A stretch of 64,000 bases of DNA from Thalassomonas sp. RHCl1. Its GTDB lineage: Bacteria; Pseudomonadota; Gammaproteobacteria; Enterobacterales; Alteromonadaceae. Positions 14,663-23,942 of this stretch are shown one piece after another. The stretch's first letter is position 1. Every line of letters starts with the position of its first letter. The position numbers were made by a program, and so were the translations under genes. Where the stretch lies: contig NZ_CANDNZ010000001.1 in NCBI RefSeq assembly GCF_947387555.1, positions 248,001 to 312,000 of the forward strand, in the 5' to 3' direction. The notes below the pieces were generated by a model. That model was not told the DNA's origin. It saw only the letters and a list, made by a program, of their open reading frames with translations, and searched no databases.

Positions 14663-17139
14663 CGCTGAGCGGGCTCCAGTTTATAAAGCGGCAGGAGCAG
14701 GGCCGGTAATAAGCATAATAAACCGCCGAGACCGGTGCTGATAAACACATCCGCGCTCAGCTGCAATGGCATCGACCAGCCAAAAGAGGCGGGCAAGGCC
14801 TTGCTTACCAGGGTATCGGCGAGGATCACCGCCACCGGGGCACTGATGAGAATACATGCCAGTGCCATCAGCAGCCACTGGCCGAGCATAAAGCGGAACA
14901 GGGCGCTGCGGCTGTAACCCAGGGATCTTAAAATCAGCAGCTGTGACGCTCTGGCCAGCTCCAGGGTTTTGGCGGATAAGAACAGTCCCAGGCAGGCGAT
15001 ACAGATGAGCACCAGGGCGATGGCGCGGGTGATAATAAAGGTTTGCTCGAAGATTTTCAGTGCCAGGGCTTTGGTTTGCGCCGTGGCGATGATCTGCTCG
15101 GGGGGGATATTAAGGGCTTGGCTCAGTGCCTGGCGCAGCGGTTCCGGATCTGACTGCCCTTTGCCAAGATGCAGGGACAGGCCTTTTTCTACCAGGGAAA
15201 AATGGTGCTTTTGCGCCTGGGATAACGCCAGGGTAAGTTCAAACCTGGGGTTGCCGTAATCATAATAAATCCCCCGGATGCGGCAGCTGAGCCTTGCTTG
15301 CTGCTGGGATATCGTCAGCTGCTGACCCAGGGTCAGTTGCCGTTTGATGGCCAGGGGCTCATTGATAAAGCAGCCTGGTCCCTGACCGCCTTGGTCCTGG
15401 CCTTTTTCTTTAAAGACCAGGGATGCCAGCTGTTTGGCGGAACTATATATGCCTAAATCCAGCACTTCCCCGGCCAGGCTGGCACTGCCCCGGTAATAAA
15501 AGCGGTATTCCTCAATCCGGTATTGTGCTGAGTCCGTTTGTGCTTCTAGCCAGGCCAGCAAGGGGGTTTTTTGCTCCGGGGTAAAACGTATGTACAGATC
15601 CTGATCCAGGTTTTGATCCAGATAGTCAGTAAAAGCCGTTTCAAAACTGTTGATCATCAAGGCCGCGGCTATGCTGGTGGTCAGGGCCAGATAAAATGCT
15701 GCCAACGGCAGCTTGCGCCTGCTGACCTGGTTTCGGGCATCTTGCAGGAGAAAATTGAGCTTAAAACCCGGGCAGAGTGTCGTGAATGCTTTGATAAAGC
15801 TCTGCAGCAATAGCGGCAGCAGGGCAATCGTGGAAAGGAGCAACAGGCCGTATTTGCCCATGATCAGGTGCCAGGGGGAGAGCGGGCCTGTGTTTGTCAG
15901 CGTATCGGGGGCGATTTCCGGGATCAGAAAAAACAAGAATAACAGGGCAAGTCCCGGTATTGCCCGTTTCACGCTGCTTTTATTGTCTTGTTTGCCGCCG
16001 GGATAAATACTTTGCCGGGCAAAGCGGCTGATATATCTGCCGGCGATGCGGCGATATTGCCTGGCTAGGGTAGTGAATACCGCGACGGCCGCTATCAGCA
16101 GGGACCAGAGGGCATAGACAGGGTGCCAGCTGAGCTGACCGTTAACATTGAGGTTGTAGAGCTGCTCCAGGGTCAGTCCAAGCAAAGGCAATAACATAGC
16201 GAGCAGCAAAAGTGCGATTGCCGTACCGATAACAGCAGTGATCAGGATCAAGCCTATGGCCTCAAGCAGCAGCACATGAAAAAGTACCGGCAGGGAAACC
16301 CCGAGCAACCTCAGTTGGGCTGCGAGTTCGCTGCGCTTTCGCCAGGCCTGTTCTCCCGCCTGGAAGGCGATAAACAAGCTGACAATAAAAGCCAGTATGG
16401 CCAGCGCCGACAAGTTTAAATGTAAGGCATCGGCAAAACCGCTGCGTGTATCCAGCGACCAGGCCTCTTGTAATGTCAGTTGCGGCGGCAGGGTAACACT
16501 TAGCCGGGTCTGCTCCTTTTTTGTCATCGGGGGGGCGCTGAGGTAGCTAAAGCCGGTAAGTTCGGGGAAGAGTTGCCAGGCCAGGGAGATATCAAGTAAA
16601 ACCTCGCTGCCCCAGTTGGCATCTTGATGATACCGGCTGTCCAGGCGCCGGTTGTCCGTTAAAATCACCGGTTCTTCAACAGAGAGATCAAGCCGTTTCA
16701 GGGCGGAGCGGCCGATATGGATTTTGTCCGGATCATAGTCCGGCCGGGTGATGGCCAGGGGCAGTAAATCTATTGCCTTAAAGCGGATGCTTTTACCCGA
16801 GGCGAGCTTTTTTTTAAAGGTTAATACCGGGCTCAGTTGATGAAAACCGGCCTGACGCAGCCGGGTAAAGTCGGCTTTGCTGATGTCATTACCCTGTTTG
16901 GGCAAAACATAGAAAGCGACTGGGGAGCTCAGGCTGAGATCTGCCCGGGCATACTGGCTTTTACTGGCATGGTTTAACATCAAAATTGTTAACAAGGTGC
17001 TGGTGGCGATAGCCAGGCTGAAGACAAAGCCGAGATTGAGCAGGCCCTGACGGCGATATTGGGCCAGTACTAGCTTGCCGATAAGCAAATGTTGGTGCAG
17101 AGCCTTTGTTATCTGTGTGCTTAAGGTCATGCCCGTCAT
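14659..17139 (-). CDS. ABC transporter permease, FtsX/LolC-like (AttFG-type)
   Basis: 826 residues from the ATG at 17137-17139, which comes one base after the stop codon of the ATPase gene; the longer ORF would overlap the ATPase by 70 bases. Topology by eye: an N-terminal helix (about 20-40), a large periplasmic region, three to four helices around 240-375, another around 400-460, a second periplasmic region, and three helices at the C-terminus (about 700-820). This duplicated 4+4 arrangement is that of long MacB/FtsX-type permeases, here fused into one chain where the attEFGH-type systems use two. It likely extracts or presents lipophilic substrates with the AttH-like lipoprotein. Confidence 0.8.
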   Translation of the reverse strand: MTGMTLSTQITKALHQHLLIGKLVLAQYRRQGLLNLGFVFSLAIATSTLLTILMLNHASKSQYARADLSLSSPVAFYVLPKQGNDISKADFTRLRQAGFHQLSPVLTFKKKLASGKSIRFKAIDLLPLAITRPDYDPDKIHIGRSALKRLDLSVEEPVILTDNRRLDSRYHQDANWGSEVLLDISLAWQLFPELTGFSYLSAPPMTKKEQTRLSVTLPPQLTLQEAWSLDTRSGFADALHLNLSALAILAFIVSLFIAFQAGEQAWRKRSELAAQLRLLGVSLPVLFHVLLLEAIGLILITAVIGTAIALLLLAMLLPLLGLTLEQLYNLNVNGQLSWHPVYALWSLLIAAVAVFTTLARQYRRIAGRYISRFARQSIYPGGKQDNKSSVKRAIPGLALLFLFFLIPEIAPDTLTNTGPLSPWHLIMGKYGLLLLSTIALLPLLLQSFIKAFTTLCPGFKLNFLLQDARNQVSRRKLPLAAFYLALTTSIAAALMINSFETAFTDYLDQNLDQDLYIRFTPEQKTPLLAWLEAQTDSAQYRIEEYRFYYRGSASLAGEVLDLGIYSSAKQLASLVFKEKGQDQGGQGPGCFINEPLAIKRQLTLGQQLTISQQQARLSCRIRGIYYDYGNPRFELTLALSQAQKHHFSLVEKGLSLHLGKGQSDPEPLRQALSQALNIPPEQIIATAQTKALALKIFEQTFIITRAIALVLICIACLGLFLSAKTLELARASQLLILRSLGYSRSALFRFMLGQWLLMALACILISAPVAVILADTLVSKALPASFGWSMPLQLSADVFISTGLGGLLCLLPALLLPLYKLEPAQR

Positions 17140-17140
17140 T

Positions 17141-17830
17141 TCAACCGCCGCAGCTTTGTTGGCTGAGCAGGCCGTCTTTAAGCTGATAAACCTTATCCAT
17201 TTTTCCGGCAACGCTGTTGCTGTGGGTCACCATCAATAACGCGCTATGGTGTGACTTGGCCAGGGAAAGCAGCTGTTCAATCACCTTGTCGCTGTTGCTG
17301 TTGTCCAGGTTGCCTGTGGGTTCATCCGCGAGCAAGAGTTTAGGCCGGGTGCCGAGTGCGCGGGCGATGGCAACCCGCTGCATTTCTCCGCCGGACAGGG
17401 TGTCGGGGTAATGATCCAGCAAATGATCTATGCCCAGGTTTCTGGCCAGGCTTAAACTGTGGTTTTCATCATACCTGCCGGCCAGGCGGGCGCTGAAGCC
17501 GATGTTATCCATGACATTCAGGCTGGACAGCAGGTTATAGTGCTGGAATATCATCGCCAGGGTTTGCCTGCGCAGCCGGCTCAGTGCTTTATCCCCGGCG
17601 TGTTGCAGCCCCTGCCCGGCAACACGGATCTCCCCCTGTTGCACCGGCTCCAACCCGGCAATCAGGTTGAGCAAAGTGGTTTTACCGCTGCCGCTGTCTC
17701 CGGTGAGGGCGACACATTCACCCGGGGCTATGCTTAAAGATACCCGGGTTAACAGCCAGCGCTCGGTATGCCCATCATGTATCTGGTGATTAAGGTTATT
17801 GATTGTTAATGGCATGGTTAATGCCGCCAT
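17141..17830 (-). CDS. ABC transporter ATP-binding protein, LolD/MacB-like
   Basis: 229 residues. Walker A GDSGSGKTT (44-52), Q-loop IFQHYNLL, signature LSGGEMQR, Walker B LLLADEPTGNLD and H-loop MVTHSNSVA are all intact. The ribosome site AGGAAC before the ATG at 17830 fixes the start. Ends immediately before the permease, with which it forms an operon followed by the AttH-like lipoprotein: ATPase, permease, lipoprotein. Family role: energising a MacB/FtsX-type mechanotransmission permease, not classical import. Confidence 0.9.
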   Translation of the reverse strand: MAALTMPLTINNLNHQIHDGHTERWLLTRVSLSIAPGECVALTGDSGSGKTTLLNLIAGLEPVQQGEIRVAGQGLQHAGDKALSRLRRQTLAMIFQHYNLLSSLNVMDNIGFSARLAGRYDENHSLSLARNLGIDHLLDHYPDTLSGGEMQRVAIARALGTRPKLLLADEPTGNLDNSNSDKVIEQLLSLAKSHHSALLMVTHSNSVAGKMDKVYQLKDGLLSQQSCGG

Positions 17831-17866
17831 TTTCGTTCCTGTTTTGCTGCTTGGTTAATATTGGCA

Positions 17867-19189
17867 CTATTCATATTGACATTGGGGTGCAGGAAACTCG
17901 CTGTTTAAGTTATTAAGTAAAGTGTTTAAGTCCATGGCGCTGACCGAGATATGGGCCTCGGGGTGGAGCATGACACCGTGAAAACTTGCCGTCGGCTCCC
18001 GGTAGAGGCAGGGGCCGCTGTCGGTTTTTGAAGGTTGCTGCGCCGGGGCAAAGTCAAAGGTTTCTGCCGGACGGGAGCGAAACGGGGCCACGGCATTGCT
18101 GGAGAAAGCGGGTTCACCCCAGCCAAAAGCGGCGTGATTATAGAGGGCGGCATAACGCCAGGCATAGTTAAACTGTTGTTGGCTGAAGTTATAACCGCTG
18201 GTATTGGTGGTCACGGATAAGATCTGCACCGGCTTAGCGGCAGTGTAACTGCTCTGGTAAGCGATTAATTTACTTTGTTTGCTTGTCAGGGCATCTTGTC
18301 CGGCCCAGTCACTGTTTTGGATCACGAAACTTTCACTCAGGTAATAATCTATGCCGTCGGGGGGCGGGTTGCCATTCGGGTTCATCATGATGCCCATATA
18401 AGTGTTGGTATTAATGTCTGCACCGAACACATCATCCGGATCCCAGGCATTGACGATTATCTGTAAACCTAACGCCTTGGCATAATTTACCGCGTATGCC
18501 TGGCGCGCCCTGTCGGTGCCAAAATCATAACCGTAATCATCCAGGAAAATACCGGCATCGATATGATCATAGCCCTGGAATAATTGTAGCCATAAATCAA
18601 TGCGCTGCCCGATTTCTGCCTGAGAAAAGTTGTTGGTGCTGCGCCCTAAATCCAGGTAGCCAAAAATACTGATCTTGCTTGTTGTTGATGCCCGCTGCTG
18701 GTTTATTTTCGATAAAATGGTGGCGGTATTGAGATGATCGCCATGGCTGGTTAACTCCAGTCCCGCACCGAGTACGAGCAAGTCATAGCGATTGAAATCG
18801 GTGGCGACCTTGCTGAGATCCCAAAAGTTTGTGCTGTAGTTAAAGGATGACGGCCAGCCATAATACACCAGCAGGGATTTCGGGGTTGAACCGCTATTGG
18901 AGATGCCCGGTTGCTGTTGGACAGCTAGCTGATTAAGGCTGGCTTGCTTTGATTGTGCCGAATTTTTCTCTTGGTAGCTTTTATTGACGGGGGCAGCTGT
19001 CAGCTGAGGATTAATAAGGTCGAAGCTGATATTTCTGCTGGCAAATGTCGGCGTCAAACAACTCAGGCCTAATAGGATAATGGCGGCTTTGTATAGTTTG
19101 CATAGCAAGCTGCCGAGCTGGGCTTTAACAGCTTCCCTGCTTTTTTTATCAGGTGTTTGACTCGATTTTTTATAAGACAATGCCTTCAT
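17867..19189 (-). CDS. Secreted TIM-barrel glycosidase-like protein (GH114-like)
   Basis: 440 residues. The N-terminus is basic for about 33 residues, then a hydrophobic stretch AAIILLGLSCLTPTFA, so a long signal peptide. A low-complexity Gln/Ser linker follows. The core (about 105-370) starts SLLVYYGWPSSFNY and contains LVLGAGLEL, ISIFGYLDLGR, GIFLDDYGYDFGTDR (candidate catalytic acids) and LQIIVNAWDPDDVF, a beta-alpha barrel pattern similar to endo-alpha-1,4-polygalactosaminidase-like proteins (GH114). I am not certain of the family; it may be one of the unassigned glycosidase-like barrels. Spaced 37 bases before the ABC ATPase on the same strand, so possibly the first gene of that operon. 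Confidence 0.5.
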   Translation of the reverse strand: MKALSYKKSSQTPDKKSREAVKAQLGSLLCKLYKAAIILLGLSCLTPTFASRNISFDLINPQLTAAPVNKSYQEKNSAQSKQASLNQLAVQQQPGISNSGSTPKSLLVYYGWPSSFNYSTNFWDLSKVATDFNRYDLLVLGAGLELTSHGDHLNTATILSKINQQRASTTSKISIFGYLDLGRSTNNFSQAEIGQRIDLWLQLFQGYDHIDAGIFLDDYGYDFGTDRARQAYAVNYAKALGLQIIVNAWDPDDVFGADINTNTYMGIMMNPNGNPPPDGIDYYLSESFVIQNSDWAGQDALTSKQSKLIAYQSSYTAAKPVQILSVTTNTSGYNFSQQQFNYAWRYAALYNHAAFGWGEPAFSSNAVAPFRSRPAETFDFAPAQQPSKTDSGPCLYREPTASFHGVMLHPEAHISVSAMDLNTLLNNLNSEFPAPQCQYE

Positions 19190-19781
19190 GTGATAAGTCC
19201 TTTTTCACTGGCCACCGGCATAGACCAAGGCCTGCCGGAGATTTCTTTTCAAACAGTATAGAGAAATTCTGCCATATTGGAATATTTTAGTAGTAAATAC
19301 CAACTAACAGGCAAGGCCTTGATTTTGGTTTTATGCTACCGGGATAAAATTTCGGCACACAAGGATAATTTTCGGCCAAAAAAGATGCCGGGGTTAAACC
19401 TGGCTACAGCCGGGAGCTGGCCTGTTATTTCACCATTTATTAAATAATAATTAACCGTTATCATGAGTCCCGGTGAAAATTTTGGCTGAAAATTGCCGCT
19501 TAAGTGTTCAGCTGCTATTCGTTAATATTCCCTGTCTTTGGTTTTTGTATATGGTATACAATATTTATTATTTCCAATAAAATCACCAGATTTAACCAGA
19601 TATTATTGTATACAATTTTAAGTTATACCATTTTGATAGAATAAATATTTAAAAATAATGAATAAAGACTCGTTTTTGACGTTTTTTATGCTTGACGGAT
19701 GTTTTTTTTTCTGAAACTGCGAATTCTTATTTGCTTTTTTGTGATTGGAGTGATTATTCTATTTCCTAATTTTTAATCAAA
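19190..19781. other. Long intergenic region upstream of oadGAB
   Basis: 592 bases without a supportable gene. The right half is strongly AT-rich and presumably carries the oadGAB promoter and the palindromes described at 19553-19616. The left half contains the promoter of the leftward barrel protein. Short repeated phrases of the type AAAATTTTCGG/AAATTTCGG occur near 19345-19375 and 19473-19495, of unknown meaning. Confidence 0.5.
19553..19616. promoter_or_regulatory. Paired GTATAC palindromes, candidate operators for oadGAB
   Basis: ATTGTATACAAT at 19605-19616 is a perfect 12-bp palindrome; GGTATACAAT at 19553-19562 repeats its core 52 bases upstream. Such TTGTATACAA-like sites are typical of GntR-type dimeric repressors. 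They lie about 170-230 bases before oadG. Regulator not present in this window. Confidence 0.35.
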
Positions 19782-20048
19782 ATGGATGGACAGATGGAGC
19801 AGCTATTTATAGAAGCAGGCACTCTGATGCTTGCCGGTATGGTGTTTGTTTTTGCTTTTTTAGGCATACTGGTGGTGATTATTTCAACGGTATTGGCCCC
19901 GCTGGCAAACAAATATCCGGATACCAAGCCTTCATCTGCGCCGGTAGCCGCCGCAAAAAACGACACTAAAGCCGAGCAGGGAATATCTCCGGCTATCGTT
20001 GCGGCAATCACCTCTGCAGTTGTTCGTTACCGCCAACAACACAAATAA
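19782..20048 (+). CDS. oadG: Oxaloacetate decarboxylase gamma subunit
   Basis: 88 residues. One N-terminal transmembrane helix (TLMLAGMVFVFAFLGILVVII, about residues 13-33; quoted in part) and a soluble, Ala/Lys-rich tail that ends in a basic VRYRQQHK segment, as expected of OadG, the small membrane subunit that anchors the alpha subunit to OadB. Two in-frame ATG codons (19782, 19794) are possible and neither has a clear Shine-Dalgarno. First gene of oadGAB, with 19 bases to oadA. Confidence 0.85.
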   Translation: MDGQMEQLFIEAGTLMLAGMVFVFAFLGILVVIISTVLAPLANKYPDTKPSSAPVAAAKNDTKAEQGISPAIVAAITSAVVRYRQQHK

Positions 20049-20067
20049 CGAAATAGGAACATGAAGA

Positions 20068-21861
20068 ATGACTAAACCATTAGGTATTACCGAGGTTGTG
20101 TTAAGAGATGGTCACCAATCACTTTTAGCAACACGTTTACGACTTGAAGATATGTTGCCTATCGCATCTAAACTGGATGATATAGGTTACTGGTCAATCG
20201 AATCCTGGGGCGGCGCCACCTTTGATTCCTGTATCCGTTATTTGGGGGAAGATCCCTGGGAGCGTATCCGCGCCCTGAAAAAGGCGATGCCGAAAACCAA
20301 GCAGCAAATGCTGTTTCGCGGCCAGAATATTTTAGGCTACCGCCATTATGCCGATGATGTGGTGGAAAAGTTTGTTGAACGCGCCCATATCAACGGTATC
20401 GATGTCTTCCGTATTTTTGATGCCATGAACGATGTCCGCAACCTGCAGACGGCGGTGAAAGCGGCGGTAAAAGTCGGCGCGCATGCCCAGGGCACCTTAA
20501 GTTATACCGAAAGCCCGGTGCATACCCTGGAAGGCTGGCTCACCATGGCCAAACAGCTTGAAGATATGGGGGCGCACTCCTTATGTATTAAAGACATGGC
20601 CGGGTTATTAAAACCTTATGACGGCGCCGAGCTGATCAGCCGGTTAAAAGAAACCGTGTCTTTACCTATCGCCCTGCATTGCCATGCTACCACAGGTTTA
20701 AGCATCGCCACCCATATGAAGGCGATAGATGCCGATATCGATGTCATTGATACCTCGATTTCTTCCATGAGTATGACTTACGGCCACTCTCCCACGGAGA
20801 CCTTGGTCTCTATTGTCGAAGGCACAGAGCGCGATACCGGGCTGGACATGGTGAAGCTGGCGGAAGTCGCCGCCTATTTCCGGGAAGTGCGGGAAAAATA
20901 CGCCCAGTTTGAAGGCAGCCTGAAAGGGGTCGATGCCAGGATCTTACTGGCTCAGGTACCCGGCGGTATGTTAACCAATATGGAAAGCCAGCTGAAAGAG
21001 CAGGGGGCTGCGGATCGCCTCGATGAAGTATTAACTGAAATTCCCAAAGTCCGTAAAGACTTAGGTTATATTCCTTTAGTGACGCCAACCTCGCAAATTG
21101 TCGGTACCCAGGCGGTGCTGAATGTGCTGACCGGTGAGCGTTATAAGTCTATCACCAAGGAAACTTCCGGGGTGTTAAAAGGCGAATACGGTGCGACCGC
21201 AGATAAGGTCAATGCCGAACTCCAGGCCCGGGTGTTAAATGGCGAGCAGGCGATCACTTGCCGCCCCGCCGACTTGCTGTCGCCGGAAATGGATAAGCTG
21301 ACGGTAGAGCTGGAACAGCTGGCGCAGGAAAAAGGCATTTCCCTGGCATCTGAGGCGGTTGATGACGTGTTAACCTATGCCCTGTTCCCGCAAATCGGAC
21401 TGAAATTTCTGGAAAACCGCGATAATGCCGATGCCTTTGAGCCTAAACCGAGCATCATCGCCGCCCAGGAAAAAGAAGCGGCACAAAATACGCCAGCAGC
21501 CCCGGCAACGGCGGCGGCTGAAAGTTATGCGGTCAGTGTTGACGGTAAAGTGTATGATGTTGTGGTCGGGCCGGGAGGCGCGATCAAGGATATCAGCTAT
21601 GCCGCCGTCGGTGATGAGGCCATTAAGCAGTCCACTTCGGTCAGCGCCGAAGAAACCTTGAATGCACCGCTGGCGGGCAACATTTTCAAGGTCTTGGTAA
21701 AACCGGGGGACAGGGTTGCTGCCAATGATGTCGTGATCATCATGGAAGCGATGAAAATGGAAACCGAGGTTCGTGCGGTGACCGATGGCGAAGTGACTAC
21801 CCTGCATGCCAAAGAAGGTGATTCGGTTGCCGTTGGTGAAGCCTTACTCAGCCTGGTATAG
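20068..21861 (+). CDS. oadA: Oxaloacetate decarboxylase alpha subunit (biotin carboxyltransferase)
   Basis: 597 residues, full length. N-terminal carboxyltransferase barrel ([30 protein letters not shown] with metal and substrate residues, [10 protein letters not shown]), a PYC_OADA domain, a Pro/Ala linker around 480-500 and a C-terminal biotinyl domain with EAMKMETE, biotinylated at K563. It transfers the carboxyl group from oxaloacetate to biotin; OadB then decarboxylates it and pumps sodium outward. AGGAAC precedes the ATG. Cytoplasmic, docked to OadB via OadG. Confidence 0.95.
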   Translation: MTKPLGITEVVLRDGHQSLLATRLRLEDMLPIASKLDDIGYWSIESWGGATFDSCIRYLGEDPWERIRALKKAMPKTKQQMLFRGQNILGYRHYADDVVEKFVERAHINGIDVFRIFDAMNDVRNLQTAVKAAVKVGAHAQGTLSYTESPVHTLEGWLTMAKQLEDMGAHSLCIKDMAGLLKPYDGAELISRLKETVSLPIALHCHATTGLSIATHMKAIDADIDVIDTSISSMSMTYGHSPTETLVSIVEGTERDTGLDMVKLAEVAAYFREVREKYAQFEGSLKGVDARILLAQVPGGMLTNMESQLKEQGAADRLDEVLTEIPKVRKDLGYIPLVTPTSQIVGTQAVLNVLTGERYKSITKETSGVLKGEYGATADKVNAELQARVLNGEQAITCRPADLLSPEMDKLTVELEQLAQEKGISLASEAVDDVLTYALFPQIGLKFLENRDNADAFEPKPSIIAAQEKEAAQNTPAAPATAAAESYAVSVDGKVYDVVVGPGGAIKDISYAAVGDEAIKQSTSVSAEETLNAPLAGNIFKVLVKPGDRVAANDVVIIMEAMKMETEVRAVTDGEVTTLHAKEGDSVAVGEALLSLV

Positions 21862-21870
21862 GAAAAGCCG

Positions 21871-23004
21871 ATGGACTCGTTAAATACTTTATGGTTATCC
21901 ACCGGTCTGGCCAATTTCGAGCTGGGCCAGGTGATTATGATGCTGGTGGGCTGTGGTTTATTGTTCCTGGCGATAGTGAAAAACTTTGAGCCTTTGTTGC
22001 TGGTGCCTATGGGCTTTGGTGCGATTCTGACCAATATCCCGGTGGCGGGTTTTTCCGAAGTCGGCGGCTTGCTGCACTATATCTATTATGCCGGTATCGA
22101 TACCGGTATCTTCCCGTTGCTCATTTTTATGGGCGTGGGGGCGATGACCGACTTTGGCGCCCTGATCGCTAACCCGAAAACCCTGTTTTTGGGGGCGGCG
22201 GCCCAGTTCGGCATCTTCGCGACCTTATTCGGTGCAATAGCCCTAAATGCCATTCCCGGCTTTGAGTTTAGCTTAAAAGATGCTTCGGCTATCGCCATTA
22301 TCGGCGGCGCCGACGGCCCGACAGCCATCTTCCTGGCCTCGAAACTGGCGCCGGATTTATTGGGGGCGATTGCCGTTGCCGCCTATTCCTATATGGCGCT
22401 GGTGCCTATTATTCAGCCGCCGATCATGCGCGCCCTGACCACAGAGCAGGAACGTAAGATAGAAATGTCTCAGCTGCGTCATGTGAGCAAAGTCGAGAAA
22501 GTCATTTTCCCGCTGGCGGTGTTGCTGATGACTATTTTCTTTTTACCGGCAGCAACGCCTTTAGTGGGCATGTTCTGTTTAGGCAACCTGATGCGCGAAT
22601 GTGGTGTGGTAGACAGGTTAAGCGCCACGGCGCAGAATGAACTGATTAACATTGTCACCATATTCTTGGGACTTGGGGTTGGCTCTAAGCTGAGCGCCGA
22701 TAAGTTCCTCAATGTTGAAACCCTGGGCATCCTGGGCTTAGGGGCGGTTGCCTTTTCTATCGGTACCGCTTCCGGGGTGTTGATGGCCAAGGTGATGAAT
22801 AAATTGTCCAAAGAGCAGGTTAACCCGTTAATCGGGGCGGCCGGGGTCTCTGCGGTGCCTATGGCGGCGCGGGTGGCCAATAAGGTCGGTTTGGAAGCCA
22901 ATCCCCATAACTTCCTGCTGATGCATGCCATGGGGCCGAATGTGGCCGGTGTGCTTGGCTCTGCGGTAGCGGCGGGTATTTTACTGGCCTTAGTCGGCGG
23001 TTAA
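21871..23004 (+). CDS. oadB: Oxaloacetate decarboxylase beta subunit, Na+ pump
   Basis: 377 residues, multi-spanning. Characteristic stretches include [34 protein letters not shown] (the conserved GGADGPT with the Na+-binding Asp), [13 protein letters not shown], and near the C-terminus [16 protein letters not shown] and [18 protein letters not shown]. It decarboxylates carboxybiotin and couples it to export of Na+ across the inner membrane. Nine bases after oadA, and followed by a strong terminator, so oadGAB is one complete transcription unit. Confidence 0.95.
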   Translation: MDSLNTLWLSTGLANFELGQVIMMLVGCGLLFLAIVKNFEPLLLVPMGFGAILTNIPVAGFSEVGGLLHYIYYAGIDTGIFPLLIFMGVGAMTDFGALIANPKTLFLGAAAQFGIFATLFGAIALNAIPGFEFSLKDASAIAIIGGADGPTAIFLASKLAPDLLGAIAVAAYSYMALVPIIQPPIMRALTTEQERKIEMSQLRHVSKVEKVIFPLAVLLMTIFFLPAATPLVGMFCLGNLMRECGVVDRLSATAQNELINIVTIFLGLGVGSKLSADKFLNVETLGILGLGAVAFSIGTASGVLMAKVMNKLSKEQVNPLIGAAGVSAVPMAARVANKVGLEANPHNFLLMHAMGPNVAGVLGSAVAAGILLALVGG

Positions 23005-23046
23005 GCTGGTGATCGCTTAACGGTATCAGCTGCTCAGCCATGCGTT

Positions 23047-23082
23047 AAAAGCGGATATACAGGTTTGTATATCCGCTTTTTT
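23047..23082 (+). terminator. Intrinsic terminator of oadGAB
   Basis: 15-bp stem AAAAGCGGATATACA/TGTATATCCGCTTTT with a small loop, then further T. The A-run on the other side allows it to serve the convergent pdxH gene too. Confidence 0.9.
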
Positions 23083-23130
23083 ATTTAAGAACCGCCGGGT
23101 TTTAGACCATGATTGCCGGTTTTTCTCTTT

Positions 23131-23784
23131 TTAGGGATGCAGTTTAAATTGCTGCCACTGGTCTTCGGCTTTTTCGAAACAAATTCTGTCATGCATGCGG
23201 CTGGCGCGCCCTTGCCAGAATTCAATGTATTTGGGTTTTACCCGCCATCCGCCCCAAAACTCAGGGTGAGGTACTTGCTGGCCGGCAAACTTGTCGTTGA
23301 AAAACTTAAAGCGGGATGCCAGTTCGTTTTCTTCGCTGATCTTTTTGCTTTGCTTTGAGGCCCAGGCGCCTACCTGGCTACCGCGGTCGCGGCTGTGAAA
23401 GTAGTTGGCAGACTCTTCTTGCGTGACTTTTTCCACTTCCCCCTCGATACGGATTTGCCTTTGCAGCACGTTCCAGTGAAACAGCAAGGCCACCTTGTTG
23501 TTTTCTTCCAGTACCTGGCTCTTGCGGCTGGCATAGTTGGTATAAAAGACAAAGCCTTTTTCATCAAAAGCTTTCAGCAGCACCATGCGGGAGCTGGGGT
23601 AGCCGTCTTTGCTGCAGCTGCTTACCGACATGGCTTCGGGCAGCAAAATACCGGATTTATTGGCATCTTTAAACCAGAGATCAAATAAGGTGATGGGATC
23701 GGTATCGGCTGAAATTTCCGGTAATGGCAAAGCAACACCCTGACCAAAGGTGAAAAGACAGCGTAGTTTTTCTAAAAAAGTCAT
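23131..23784 (-). CDS. pdxH: Pyridoxamine/pyridoxine 5'-phosphate oxidase
   Basis: 217 residues. FMN and PLP binding motifs are in order: SSRMVLLKAFDEKGFVFYTN, SRKSQVLEEN, LLFHWNVLQRQIRIEGEVEK, YFHSRDRGSQVGAWASKQS and C-terminal PEFWGGWRVKP.YIEFWQGR..RMHDR. These match the PdxH family closely, which oxidises PNP and PMP to PLP in the cytoplasm with FMN and oxygen. The N-terminus (before ITLFDLWF) is unlike the usual LRREY region and lacks the secondary PLP-site arginines of E. coli PdxH. The ATG has a poor ribosome site. Convergent with oadB. Confidence 0.88.
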   Translation of the reverse strand: MTFLEKLRCLFTFGQGVALPLPEISADTDPITLFDLWFKDANKSGILLPEAMSVSSCSKDGYPSSRMVLLKAFDEKGFVFYTNYASRKSQVLEENNKVALLFHWNVLQRQIRIEGEVEKVTQEESANYFHSRDRGSQVGAWASKQSKKISEENELASRFKFFNDKFAGQQVPHPEFWGGWRVKPKYIEFWQGRASRMHDRICFEKAEDQWQQFKLHP

Positions 23785-23887
23785 GAATAGAGTCAGTTAA
23801 CAGCTAAAACGAAAAAACAGGCGGGTATAGTAGCAGCTTTTAACGTAAACCGGAGGGGGGAAGGGGAATTATCTTGGCATATTTTAA

Positions 23888-23932
23888 CAAAAGGCCGGCC
23901 CTTGCTTAGGGTAAGGGCTCAGGGCCGGCCTT
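23888..23932 (-). terminator. Terminator after the M20 amidohydrolase
   Basis: On the minus strand AAGGCCGGCCCT pairs with an inverted copy 20 bases on (23891-23902), followed by TTTGTT. The stem is very GC-rich. Confidence 0.75.
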
Positions 23933-23942
23933 GAAAGCTAAG

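Noticed and set aside
23891-23932. GGCCGG palindrome as an IS end or recombination site
   Set aside because: Position just after a stop codon and the T-run fit an ordinary terminator; no duplication or element nearby.
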